Shown: positions 1 to 6,363, numbered from the stretch's first letter. The stretch is DNA of 9,768 bases from Limisphaerales bacterium (GCA_003455565.1 DMQW01000283.1:1-9768), one strand, 5' to 3'. The notes: a model not told the origin generated them from the sequence alone. Translations and numbers: made by a program.

Positions 1-777
1 GCGCGTGAAATGAAACCGCGCCATCACGCGTTGCAAATTCGCCGCGCCGGTCTCAATCGTGAAGCGCAGTTCACCGTCGCCGTTTTCCACGCCGAGGTTG
101 AGCAAAAATGCCATGAGCCAGTCACGGGTGAGCGCGTTGTTGTATTGCGGGAAAATCTTTTTCATTCCGGCGGCGTAATCGGCACCGGGCGCGAGGTTGG
201 CGCTGAACAATAAAAAATCCTGCGGACGCACCAGCGCGGCGAGTTTCGGCAAAATTTCCTCCGGCTCGAAGTTCGGGATCATGCCTAAAAAAGTGACGAG
301 GGACGAGTGACGAGTGGCCAGTGCGGCAGACAAATCATCCGCCGTGGCCAGATCGCAGACGAACGGAAAACAATTTTTTTCCGGCACGACGGCCAGCGCG
401 GTTTGGCGTGCCACGAGGGTCATCGCCACGCTTACGTCGCACGGCATGTAGGAAATTTCCGGGCCCGATGCTTTTAATAATCCCAGCAGCCGCGTGTCTT
501 TTTGTCCGCCGCCGCAGCCGAGGCCGATGACGTGGATTTCTTTGGCGGTGATTTGATTTGCCGCTTCGGCGAACGCGCGGTCGTAAGTGTCGGCGCAGTC
601 GGTGTTGTTGCGCGAAGGCGAGTGGGCTTGGTGCAGCGCGAGCCATTTTTGCGTCTGCCGGACGCTGTCGTAATGAAATTTGTGATTCACACGTCGCGTC
701 GCCAGCGAAGCGAGCAAATCGCGCCGGACATTTTCCGGAAACTGGCTGGCGTGAATGGTGACGTTGGCGGTGGCCAT
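1..777 (-). CDS. EgtD-like SAM-dependent histidine-specific methyltransferase family protein (3' partial)
   Basis: Read on the minus strand from ATG at 777 there are 259 codons with no stop before the window edge, so the C-terminus is missing. The fold is a class I SAM methyltransferase: the glycine-rich motif I is HVIGLGCGGGQKDTRLL (residues 82-98), an acidic CDVS follows at 113-116, and FLGMIPNFEPEEILPKL lies at 163-179. That last block, together with the downstream NNALTRDWLMAFLLNLG (213-229), resembles the EgtD/Methyltransf_33 family (compare the family's F-G-S-x-I-G-N-F and N-x-N-L-L blocks). EgtD itself trimethylates histidine for ergothioneine synthesis. No egtB or other ergothioneine gene is visible here, so the substrate is unknown. 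The gene starts 6 bp after the rsmB stop and is very probably cotranscribed with it. No Shine-Dalgarno motif precedes the ATG. Family call is fairly secure; histidine as substrate is inference. Confidence 0.8.
   Translation of the reverse strand, partial: MATANVTIHASQFPENVRRDLLASLATRRVNHKFHYDSVRQTQKWLALHQAHSPSRNNTDCADTYDRAFAEAANQITAKEIHVIGLGCGGGQKDTRLLGLLKASGPEISYMPCDVSVAMTLVARQTALAVVPEKNCFPFVCDLATADDLSAALATRHSSLVTFLGMIPNFEPEEILPKLAALVRPQDFLLFSANLAPGADYAAGMKKIFPQYNNALTRDWLMAFLLNLGVENGDGELRFTIETGAANLQRVMARFHFTR
295..315. repeat. Three-copy 7-bp tandem repeat inside the methyltransferase gene
   Basis: Three consecutive units, GACGAGG, GACGAGT and GACGAGT, occupy exactly 21 bp, so the array keeps the reading frame. 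On the coding strand it falls in the segment ALATRHSSLVTF (residues 152-163), just before the conserved FLGMIPNF strand. The region is a surface linker in relatives as far as I recall, so it could tolerate slippage in multiples of three units. Confidence 0.6.
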
Positions 778-783
778 GCGGAA

Positions 784-2241
784 TTAATTTTCCAGCCGCG
801 CCACGAACGCGCCGTCCACGTTATCGGCGAACGGTAGCAACTGGCGTTCGGATGCGAGTTTGAAATTTTGGTGCGCGGCCAGAAATTCCTTCACGACTTC
901 GGAATTTTCCTCCGGTTCCAGGCTGCAAGTGCTGTAAACCAGCGTGCCGCCGGGTTTCAAAACGGATGCGGCCTGCTGGAACAATTCGAGCTGGGTTTTT
1001 TTCAGCCGCAAAATTTCTTCCGGCGAAATCCGCCAGCGCAAATCCACGCGCCGCCGCAGCACGCCGGTGTTGGAGCAGGGGGCGTCAACGAGGACGCGGT
1101 CAAAAAGGATTGAATGAGAAATGTGTTTTGGCCCGCCCTCACCCCGGCCCTCTCCCTCAAGGAGAGGGGGAAGCTGTTGCCGCTCTTCCGTGAAACCAGA
1201 CGGCGGGTTTGCCACGGCTGATGCCGGAAAAACGGAAACCGCCATTCGCTGTTCCCTCTCCTGGGGGAGAGGGTCAGGGTGAGGGCGGACGAATTGACTG
1301 GCCTGTGTTTCAACGCATGTCACGCCGAGGCGTTGGCAGTTTTCTTCGATTAATTTCAACCGGTCGGGGAAGGTGTCGTGGGCAACGAGGCGGCCTTGGT
1401 TGTTCATTTGCTGCGCGATAAACGTCGTCTTGCCGCCGGGCGCGGCGCATAAATCCAGGATGGTTTCGCCGGGCTGCGGGTCGAGTTCGCGCACGGCGAG
1501 GAGCGTGCTGGGGTCTTGAATGTAAAACCAGCCGTCGCGGAAACTGCCGAGCGAAGCGAGCGGCGGATGCGATTTCAACTCAAACACCAGGTTCTCACCG
1601 GTCCAGTCGCGCGTGAAAAAATCGTATTCCACATTTTCCTCGCGCCAGCGTTCCACGAGTTTGCCGGCGTCGGCCTTGAGCGTGTTGCTGCGCGCGAAAT
1701 TTTTCGGCGGCGTGTTGTTCCAGTCGAGGAGTTGCCGCACTTTTTCGTCGCCGAACTGTTTGCGCCATTTTTCCACAAGCCATTCGGGATGCGACCAGCC
1801 AAGCGCGGGCTGGGAAATTTTCAGGTCGGCCAGAAGTTTTTTGGTTTCGTCCGCCTCGCGCAGGTAGCCGCGCAGGACGGCGTTGACGAAGCCGGCCTGC
1901 GTGTTGAAGCCGGCGTGCTTGGCGAGTTCGACGGTTTCGTTCACGGCGGCGTGGTCAGGAATGCGGTCGAGCCAGAAGATTTGATAGAGGCCGAGGCGCA
2001 GAAGATTTTGCAGGGCGAGCTTTTGGCCGCGCCCGCCGGTCTTGCGCGCGATGAGCCAGTCGAGCGTGGCCTGCCAGCGGACGGCGCCGCAGACGAGTTC
2101 GTGGCAAAGGCCGCGATCCACGGGCGAAAGCCGGGTGCCGGCGAACGCGTCGTCGAGCAGGTTTTCGGTGAATTCACCGCCCGTTTTGCGCTGCTGCAAA
2201 ACGTGCGCCGCAATTTGTCTTGGATTTTGTTCGTGCAACAA
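784..2241 (-). CDS. rsmB: 16S rRNA (cytosine-967-C5)-methyltransferase RsmB
   Basis: 485 aa. Residues about 5-140 form the NusB-like RNA-binding domain (NPRQIAAHVL, GLCHELVCGAVRW, DRIPDHAAVNETVELAK, FVNAVLRGYLR). The rest is the Rossmann methyltransferase: FYIQDPSTLLAV (239-250), SAM-binding ILDLCAAPGGKTTF (261-274), DAPCSNTGVLRR (386-397) with Cys389, and GGTLVYSTCSLEPEENS (431-447) with Cys439. In E. coli RsmB the equivalent cysteines, 325 and the nucleophile 375, are also 50 residues apart. Residues 319-369 are an insertion not expected in the family, coded by the repeat at 1133-1288; without it the length (about 433) fits E. coli RsmB (429). Both cysteines and the SAM motif are intact, so the enzyme is probably active. 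The start is TTG at 2241 (another TTG lies at 2238). No ATG lies between it and the in-frame stop at 2284-2286, and the family begins near N-P-R. First gene of a likely two-gene operon with the EgtD-like gene. Confidence 0.95.
   Translation of the reverse strand: MLHEQNPRQIAAHVLQQRKTGGEFTENLLDDAFAGTRLSPVDRGLCHELVCGAVRWQATLDWLIARKTGGRGQKLALQNLLRLGLYQIFWLDRIPDHAAVNETVELAKHAGFNTQAGFVNAVLRGYLREADETKKLLADLKISQPALGWSHPEWLVEKWRKQFGDEKVRQLLDWNNTPPKNFARSNTLKADAGKLVERWREENVEYDFFTRDWTGENLVFELKSHPPLASLGSFRDGWFYIQDPSTLLAVRELDPQPGETILDLCAAPGGKTTFIAQQMNNQGRLVAHDTFPDRLKLIEENCQRLGVTCVETQASQFVRPHPDPLPQEREQRMAVSVFPASAVANPPSGFTEERQQLPPLLEGEGRGEGGPKHISHSILFDRVLVDAPCSNTGVLRRRVDLRWRISPEEILRLKKTQLELFQQAASVLKPGGTLVYSTCSLEPEENSEVVKEFLAAHQNFKLASERQLLPFADNVDGAFVARLEN
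1133..1288. repeat. 156-bp MITE-like inverted-repeat element inserted in frame in rsmB
   Basis: The outer 24 bp at each end (1133-1156 and 1265-1288) are inverted repeats of each other with two mismatches, beginning CCGCCCTCACCC on the left. Each end also carries its own hairpin. On the left CCCTCTCC (1148-1155) pairs with GGAGAGGG (1161-1168) over a 5-nt loop; on the right CCCTCTCC (1254-1261) pairs with GGAGAGGG (1266-1273) over a 4-nt loop. The interior (about 1171-1253) shows no gene. The total of 156 bp is exactly 52 codons and is open in the rsmB frame, giving residues 318-370 with HPDPLPQERE at one end and LEGEGRGEGG at the other. I recall similar translated ends (PHP-x-PLPQ, GEG-x-GEG) as common in environmental bacterial genomes. 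No target-site duplication is visible and no transposase is present, so movement would need help in trans. Exact borders beyond the inverted repeats are uncertain. Confidence 0.85.
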
Positions 2242-2248
2242 CTTTAAT
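2220..2248 (+). promoter_or_regulatory. Candidate sigma70-type promoter for the greA-like gene
   Basis: TTGGAT (2220-2225) and TTTAAT (2243-2248) are separated by 17 bp. The -10 matches the consensus at 5 of 6 positions, the -35 at only 3. It would start transcription near 2255, giving a leader of roughly 35 nt to the ATG at 2291. It overlaps the 5' end of the divergent rsmB gene; the gap between the two starts is only 49 bp (2242-2290), so the two genes must share this control region. I see no convincing minus-strand counterpart for rsmB. Confidence 0.3.
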
Positions 2249-2290
2249 GATGACTGGCGCGTTGTGGAACGCGAGTTTGATTTTTATTTT

Positions 2291-4126
2291 ATGAAAGCAG
2301 AATTCGAAAAATTGGCAGCGGCAGGAAAAATCGAGGGCCGGCACGTTGCGGCATTGACCCAGCTCGCGGAGGCGGGCTGTTGCACGCATCGCAGCTGGGG
2401 CTTTGGGCGCATCAAGACGGTGGACACGGTGTTCGCGCGGTTCACGATTGATTTTCCGGGCAAGCCGGGTCACGCGATGGATTTGTCGTTCAGCGCCGAG
2501 TCGCTCAAGCCGGTGCCGAAGGATCACATTCTGGCGCGCAAGGCGATGGATCTCGAAGCCGTCCGCCATCTCGCGGCGCATCACCTTGATCTGATCAAAA
2601 TCGTTTTGAACAGCTACGGCGGCAAGGCGACGCCGGATCAAATCCAGTCGGTGCTCGTGCCGGATGTCATTGCCGACGACTGGAAGAAATGGTGGGAAAC
2701 CGCCAAGCGCGAAATGAAAAAGAACGGCCATTTCATCGTGCCGTTGAAAAAAACCGAGCCGGTCGTTTATCAGGTGAAGGAAACTTCATTGCAGGACCGG
2801 CTGCTCGCGGAATTCCGCGCGGCCAAAGGTTTGAAGGCGCGCATCCTGGTCGTGGCGGAAATGCTCAAGGGCATTTCCGATTTGAAGGACAAGGTCGCAA
2901 CGGCCAACGAAGTCATCGCCGCGCTGAATCCCGACATCGTGGCGTATCAGCGCACGCAGCCGTCGGTGGCGCTCGAGGCGATTTTTTCGCGCGACGAATT
3001 GCGCGAGGCGGCGGGCGTGCCGCCGGTCGCGGATGAAGTTTCCGCCGCGCAAATCTGGTTGCAGGACGGCGTCAAGTTTGGGCCGCTGGTTGAAACTATT
3101 CCCGCCGCGAAACATCGTCGCGCGCTCGAATCATTCAAGACCGCGAACCCGGAAAGATGGGACGATGTTTTGCGCGGCGCGCTCAATTTTGTTTCCGCGA
3201 AGCTGGCCAAGGAATTTGCCAGCCTGCTCATCACCAACGGCAAGCTCGGCCTGTTCAAGGAGACGCTCGCCAAGCACATCAACCAGCACACGGCGAGCAG
3301 CGAACTGCTGCTGTGGTTCGCCCGCGAGCGCAACGAAGATTTCGTGGACATCCTCGGCCCGGAAGTTTTCCGCGCGATGCTCACGGCGATGGAACGCGAC
3401 CAGTTCAACGAAAGACGCTCGAACCGCCTGCGCGATTTCATTTTGGAAGACCAGCAATTGCTCGGTGAACTGACCGCGTCCGCTGACATCGAAGTCATCA
3501 AGGATTTGACCCGCGCGCTGAAACTTTCACCCGTGTTTGACGATATGGACAAGCGTTCGCTGCTCGCGCGCCTCGTCAAGGCGCATCCCGCCGTGCAATC
3601 GCTCGTCAGCGGCGAACAGACCAAACAGGAGGCCGGCCTGCTCGTTTCGTGGACCAGCCTCGAACGCCGTCGCGCCGAGTATCAGGAACTTGTTGAGAAA
3701 AAAATTCCGGCGAATTCCAAGGAAATCGCCATCGCCCGCAGCTACGGCGATTTGCGCGAGAATCACGAATACAAGGCGGCGAAGGAAATGCAAAAAATTC
3801 TCATGCGCCAGAAGGAAGATCTCGACGTCGCGCTCAATCGCGCGCGTGGCCAGGATTTTGTCAACGCCAAGACAGATGTCGTCGGTCCCGGCACGATTGT
3901 GAAAGCCACCGACCTCGTCTCCAATCAGGTCGAGACCTTCACCATTCTCGGCGCGTGGGATTCCGATCCCGACCACGGTATCATCAGCTACCTCACGCCC
4001 ATCGCGATGGGCATGTTGAACCACAAAGTCGGCGACGTAGTGGAATACGAACTGCACGGCCAGCAACGCCGCCAGCGCATCGAAAAAATTGACGCGTGGA
4101 AAACGGAAGCCGCCCCGGCCGCCTGA
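2291..4126 (+). CDS. greA: GreA/GreB-family transcription elongation factor with long N-terminal extension
   Basis: 611 aa, against about 158 for E. coli GreA. The C-terminal 160 residues are a full GreA: a coiled-coil hairpin (about 450-522) whose tip is IARSYGDLRENHEYKAAKE (481-499), with Asp487 and Glu490 matching the two acidic tip residues that coordinate the catalytic Mg2+ in the RNA polymerase active site. An FKBP-like domain follows (about 525-603; YLTPIAMGMLNHKVGDVVEYE). The role is rescue of backtracked RNA polymerase by stimulating RNA cleavage. Residues 1-450 are helix-rich and of unknown function; near the start WGFGRIKTVD...RFTIDF (36-54) looks like a small beta module. I recall Chlamydia GreA as similarly long (about 715 aa), so this is probably a PVC-type architecture. 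The ATG at 2291 is chosen because further upstream the reading frame would run through antisense rsmB. It ends at a bidirectional terminator. Confidence 0.92.
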   Translation: MKAEFEKLAAAGKIEGRHVAALTQLAEAGCCTHRSWGFGRIKTVDTVFARFTIDFPGKPGHAMDLSFSAESLKPVPKDHILARKAMDLEAVRHLAAHHLDLIKIVLNSYGGKATPDQIQSVLVPDVIADDWKKWWETAKREMKKNGHFIVPLKKTEPVVYQVKETSLQDRLLAEFRAAKGLKARILVVAEMLKGISDLKDKVATANEVIAALNPDIVAYQRTQPSVALEAIFSRDELREAAGVPPVADEVSAAQIWLQDGVKFGPLVETIPAAKHRRALESFKTANPERWDDVLRGALNFVSAKLAKEFASLLITNGKLGLFKETLAKHINQHTASSELLLWFARERNEDFVDILGPEVFRAMLTAMERDQFNERRSNRLRDFILEDQQLLGELTASADIEVIKDLTRALKLSPVFDDMDKRSLLARLVKAHPAVQSLVSGEQTKQEAGLLVSWTSLERRRAEYQELVEKKIPANSKEIAIARSYGDLRENHEYKAAKEMQKILMRQKEDLDVALNRARGQDFVNAKTDVVGPGTIVKATDLVSNQVETFTILGAWDSDPDHGIISYLTPIAMGMLNHKVGDVVEYELHGQQRRQRIEKIDAWKTEAAPAA

Positions 4127-4143
4127 TTTTCAAATCGAATTAC

Positions 4144-4178
4144 AAAAAAGGCGCGAAGAATTTTCTTCGCGCCTTTTT
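4144..4178. terminator. Bidirectional rho-independent terminator
   Basis: A run of six A (4144-4149) precedes GGCGCGAAGA (4150-4159), a short ATTT loop, TCTTCGCGCC (4164-4173) and five T (4174-4178). The 10-bp perfect stem with A and T tracts on opposite flanks can stop transcription from both strands. It lies 17 bp after the greA-like stop and between that gene and the convergent DUF5069 gene, exactly where a shared terminator is needed. Confidence 0.92.
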
Positions 4179-4183
4179 ATTTC

Positions 4184-4245
4184 GTAGCAGCGGACGTGAG
4201 TCCGCTCTCAATGAATAATTTGAGCCGGCTCACGCCGGCTGCTAC
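4184..4245. repeat. 62-bp palindromic intergenic repeat with a hairpin in each arm
   Basis: The ends are perfect inverted repeats (GTAGCAGC at 4184-4191, GCTGCTAC at 4238-4245). Each arm also folds alone: GCGGAC-GTGA-GTCCGC on the left (4190-4205) and GCCGGC-TCAC-GCCGGC on the right (4225-4240). The arms differ from each other at four inner positions, but every change keeps its own small hairpin paired. The element lies just past the terminator and 6 bp from the DUF5069 stop. It resembles REP-like palindromes I recall between genes in Verrucomicrobia; no coding content. Confidence 0.75.
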
Positions 4246-4251
4246 TTGATT

Positions 4252-4695
4252 TTACGCTTTGCCGCCGAAGCTCGCAAAGTCGTCCATGTCCAGCACGTCG
4301 AACCAGCTTGTGATGTCCGTGCGCTTGGGCGCGCCGGCCTTGTGCAGGCCGTTAAAATACTCGCGCGAATCCGGATTGTCCGGCGAGCGCTGTTCCTGCC
4401 ACGCCGACCACGCGGCGATTTCCGGCGCGGTGCGTTTGTGTTTCGCGTGCTTTTCAATCCACTTCAGAACTTCCGTGTCGCTCCTGGTCAGTTCTTTTTT
4501 CAAGGCTTTGGGATCAATGCCCGCGAAGTCGAGGAAGCTCTCGTCGAGCGGACAGGCGTAACGATACTCGCCATTTTTGCCGGTGAGCGTGGCGCGGCCT
4601 TTGTCCAGCATGCGCGGCAAAATGACGTAGCCGCCGAGCCGGACGCGCGGACTGCGCGGCGGGAACTTGGTTAGATCAGGAGTGTGGAGTGACAT
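4252..4695 (-). CDS. DUF5069 domain-containing protein
   Basis: 147 aa with no signal peptide or membrane segment, so probably cytoplasmic. The N-terminus DLTKFPPRSPRVRLGGY (7-23), the block ILPRMLDKGRA (25-35), NGEYRYACPLDESFLDFAGID (41-61) and the C-terminal ITSWFDVLDMDD (128-139) are what I recognise as DUF5069, a family of unknown function frequent in Verrucomicrobia and Planctomycetes. ATG at 4695 is preferred to an in-frame ATG at 4782, since the family starts right around DLTKFPPRSP and the extra 29 residues have no resemblance to it. The gene is alone on its strand, divergent from psd (106 bp between starts) and convergent with the greA-like gene. It has no Shine-Dalgarno motif; an A-rich stretch lies upstream. 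Function cannot be inferred from the neighbours. Confidence 0.85.
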   Translation of the reverse strand: MSLHTPDLTKFPPRSPRVRLGGYVILPRMLDKGRATLTGKNGEYRYACPLDESFLDFAGIDPKALKKELTRSDTEVLKWIEKHAKHKRTAPEIAAWSAWQEQRSPDNPDSREYFNGLHKAGAPKRTDITSWFDVLDMDDFASFGGKA

Positions 4696-4745
4696 AGTTT
4701 GTATTTTTGATTTTTTGGTTGCGTCGCATTCAGCGACGGCGTTTA

Positions 4746-4774
4746 ACTTGCACCGAAAATGCCGAATTGCAAGT
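4746..4774. promoter_or_regulatory. Perfect 7-bp inverted repeat, candidate operator
   Basis: ACTTGCA (4746-4752) and TGCAAGT (4768-4774) are perfect inverted copies with a 15-bp spacer, so half-sites are centred 22 bp apart, two helical turns, as expected for a dimeric regulator. It sits in the 106-bp divergent region between the DUF5069 gene and psd and its right half covers the candidate psd -35. It could equally be a chance match; no cognate regulator is in view. Confidence 0.35.
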
Positions 4775-4795
4775 GATGCCAAAAAAAATTATTGT
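4767..4795 (+). promoter_or_regulatory. Candidate promoter of the psd-pssA operon, possibly leaderless
   Basis: TTGCAA (4767-4772) and TATTGT (4790-4795) are 17 bp apart, each matching the sigma70 consensus at 4 of 6 positions. Transcription would start about 4801-4803, on the GTG start of psd (4802), which would make the mRNA leaderless. The lack of any Shine-Dalgarno motif fits this but does not prove it. Confidence 0.35.
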
Positions 4796-4801
4796 GTCGG
4801 T

Positions 4802-5488
4802 GTGAAAAACTCTGGAAAAGCCTCGCAGTCCGCGCTGCACCTCATCCTTTGGTCGGGCGTGGCCGTGCTGGTGTTGCTGGCCGTCGCGTTCCTCGCCAAA
4901 TTCATCGGCTCAATCGTGCTCGGCTTGGCGGGCGTGTTGCTAATCTTTTGGTTTCTCTTCGTTATTTTCACCTTTTATTTTTTTCGCGATCCCGACCCGA
5001 TGACGCCCGCCGGATCGAACCTCGTCGTTGCGCCCGGCCACGGCAAGGTGGATACGATTGACACGACGACCGTGGATGAATTCATGGGCGGCGAATGCCA
5101 GCGCATTTCAATTTTTCTTTCCGTGTTTAACGTGCATGTGCAGAACGCGCCGGTCACGGGGCGGATCGCATTTTTCAAACATTCGCCCGGCCAATACCTC
5201 AACGCGATGCGCGCCGACTGCTCGCAGTTCAACGAAAATGTCCTCATTGGCATCGAATCCGTCGAGCCGCTCGGCACCAAAGTCGGCGTGCGGCTCATTG
5301 CCGGCCTCATCGCACGGCGTATCGTGCCGTGGATTTCGCAAAACGACGCGGTGCTGCGCGGCGAACGCATCAGCCTCATCCAGTTCGGCTCACGCGTGGA
5401 TATTTATCTGCCGAAAAGCGCCAAGGTGAAAGTGAAGCTTGGCGACCGCGTGGTCGGCGGGCAGACTGTGATCGCATCATTTGAATAA
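4802..5488 (+). CDS. psd: Phosphatidylserine decarboxylase, short (PSD-A/archaeal-like) type
   Basis: 228 aa. Converts phosphatidylserine to phosphatidylethanolamine at the membrane, the second step after PssA coded next door. Two hydrophobic helices (about 11-31 and 36-58) anchor the N-terminus, followed by FFRDP (60-64) and VVAPGHGKVD (74-83). ISIFLSVFNVHVQNAPVTG (103-121) carries the conserved His region. The self-cleavage site is QFGSRVDIYLP: cleavage before Ser197 should yield a 32-residue alpha chain with an N-terminal pyruvoyl group. The G-S site and short length mark the PSD-A class rather than the LGST-type E. coli enzyme. GTG at 4802 is chosen because no ATG, TTG or other GTG lies close in frame and the hydrophobic segment begins soon after; the frame stays open upstream to 4667, but that part overlaps the DUF5069 gene. 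First gene of a tight plus-strand operon. Confidence 0.93.
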   Translation: MKNSGKASQSALHLILWSGVAVLVLLAVAFLAKFIGSIVLGLAGVLLIFWFLFVIFTFYFFRDPDPMTPAGSNLVVAPGHGKVDTIDTTTVDEFMGGECQRISIFLSVFNVHVQNAPVTGRIAFFKHSPGQYLNAMRADCSQFNENVLIGIESVEPLGTKVGVRLIAGLIARRIVPWISQNDAVLRGERISLIQFGSRVDIYLPKSAKVKVKLGDRVVGGQTVIASFE

Positions 5489-5492
5489 CCGC

Positions 5493-6362
5493 ATGGCTGT
5501 GAATCCTGAAGAAAAAATTGCAACGCCGACCGAAGGCGAGAAGCTGAAAATTTATTTTCTGCCGAACCTCCTCACGGCGGGAAATCTTTTCTGCGGTTTC
5601 GTGGCGCTGACAAAAATCGTCGAGGCGCACCTTGTGCCCGATGCCAACGGCTTCGTCAACTGGATGCCCATCAAGCTGGCGCTCGGCTTCATTTTGCTCG
5701 CGTGTATTTTTGATCTGTTCGATGGCCGCGTTGCGCGCATGGGCGGGAGCGAAAGCCCGTTCGGACGCGAATTCGATTCGCTGGCGGACCTGGTTTCATT
5801 CGGCGTGGCGCCGGCATTTCTCGTGCATCGCATCGTGCTCAAGGACGTTTTCGCCAATGATTACACCGAACTCGGCTGGTTCATCGCCTCGATTTATCTG
5901 ATCTGCGGCGCGTTCCGGCTGGCGCGGTTCAATTGTCTCTCGACGCTGAAATCGCCGGGCGCGGGCAAAGATTTTCTCGGTTTCCCGATTCCCTCGGCGG
6001 CGGGGCTGGTGGCCTCGCTGACGCTGTTCATCATCAAATTAAACGAGAAAGAAAAAAATCTCGGTCACTGGGGTTATCTGCTGCCGGTGGTGCTGGTGTT
6101 TTTGTCCGCGATGATGGTGAGCGAAGTTCGCTATCCAAGTTTCAAATCGCTTGGCCTGCGCTCGTCCACAACTTTTTTGAAAATAATCATCGGCGCGCTG
6201 TTCCTCGGTCTGATACTGGTTCTGCGCGAGAAGATTTTGTATTACGTCCTGCCGGTTCTCTTCACCGCCTATCTGCTTTACGGCTTCATCCGCCCGCATA
6301 TTTCTCGCGCGTGGCGCAGGGAAATCGAAGAGGACGACGACGATCCGGACGGAACCAACTGA
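5493..6362 (+). CDS. pssA: CDP-diacylglycerol-serine O-phosphatidyltransferase
   Basis: 289 aa, integral membrane. Transfers phosphatidyl from CDP-diacylglycerol to L-serine, releasing CMP. The full CDP-alcohol phosphotransferase signature is present: Asp74-x2-Asp77-Gly-x2-Ala-Arg82-x8-Gly91-x3-Asp95-x3-Asp99 (DLFDGRVAR then GREFDSLAD). YFLPNLLTAGNLFCGF (21-36), FRLARFN (141-147) and FLGFPIPSAAG (161-171) are further PssA hallmarks. There are about seven to eight hydrophobic segments up to residue 265, then a short tail rich in Asp and Glu (about 277-287). ATG at 5493 lies 4 bp after the psd stop; an in-frame TTG at 5481 would overlap psd and adds only four residues. The psd-pssA pairing gives a complete PE-making unit, as in other bacteria with PSD-A enzymes. 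No Shine-Dalgarno motif. Confidence 0.95.
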   Translation: MAVNPEEKIATPTEGEKLKIYFLPNLLTAGNLFCGFVALTKIVEAHLVPDANGFVNWMPIKLALGFILLACIFDLFDGRVARMGGSESPFGREFDSLADLVSFGVAPAFLVHRIVLKDVFANDYTELGWFIASIYLICGAFRLARFNCLSTLKSPGAGKDFLGFPIPSAAGLVASLTLFIIKLNEKEKNLGHWGYLLPVVLVFLSAMMVSEVRYPSFKSLGLRSSTTFLKIIIGALFLGLILVLREKILYYVLPVLFTAYLLYGFIRPHISRAWRREIEEDDDDPDGTN

Positions 6363-6363
6363 A

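Noticed and set aside
1133..1288. CRISPR or rho-independent terminators
   Set aside because: There are only two inverted hairpin ends with no spaced direct repeats, and no T-tract follows the hairpins on the coding strand; the pattern fits a mobile palindromic element.
1516..2247. Open frame of 243 codons on the plus strand opposite rsmB
   Set aside because: It is antisense to strongly recognised RsmB domains and has no recognisable motif; high-GC codon structure produces such shadows.
2042..2290. An 83-residue N-terminal extension of the GreA-like protein
   Set aside because: This part lies antisense to the rsmB start, is low-complexity Ser/Arg/Cys, and a good ATG at 2291 begins a sensible protein right after the rsmB start region.
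2947..3624. Open frame of 225 codons on the minus strand opposite the GreA-like gene
   Set aside because: Ser/Arg-rich shadow of the coding strand without any family resemblance.
4722..4738. Hairpin CGTCGC-ATTCA-GCGACG in the psd/DUF5069 divergent region
   Set aside because: A 6-bp stem without T-tract or any riboswitch-like context; too little to call a regulatory element.
4696..4782. Alternative upstream start for the DUF5069 protein
   Set aside because: The extra 29 residues do not resemble the family, which starts near DLTKFPPRSP, and they would fill most of the divergent promoter region.
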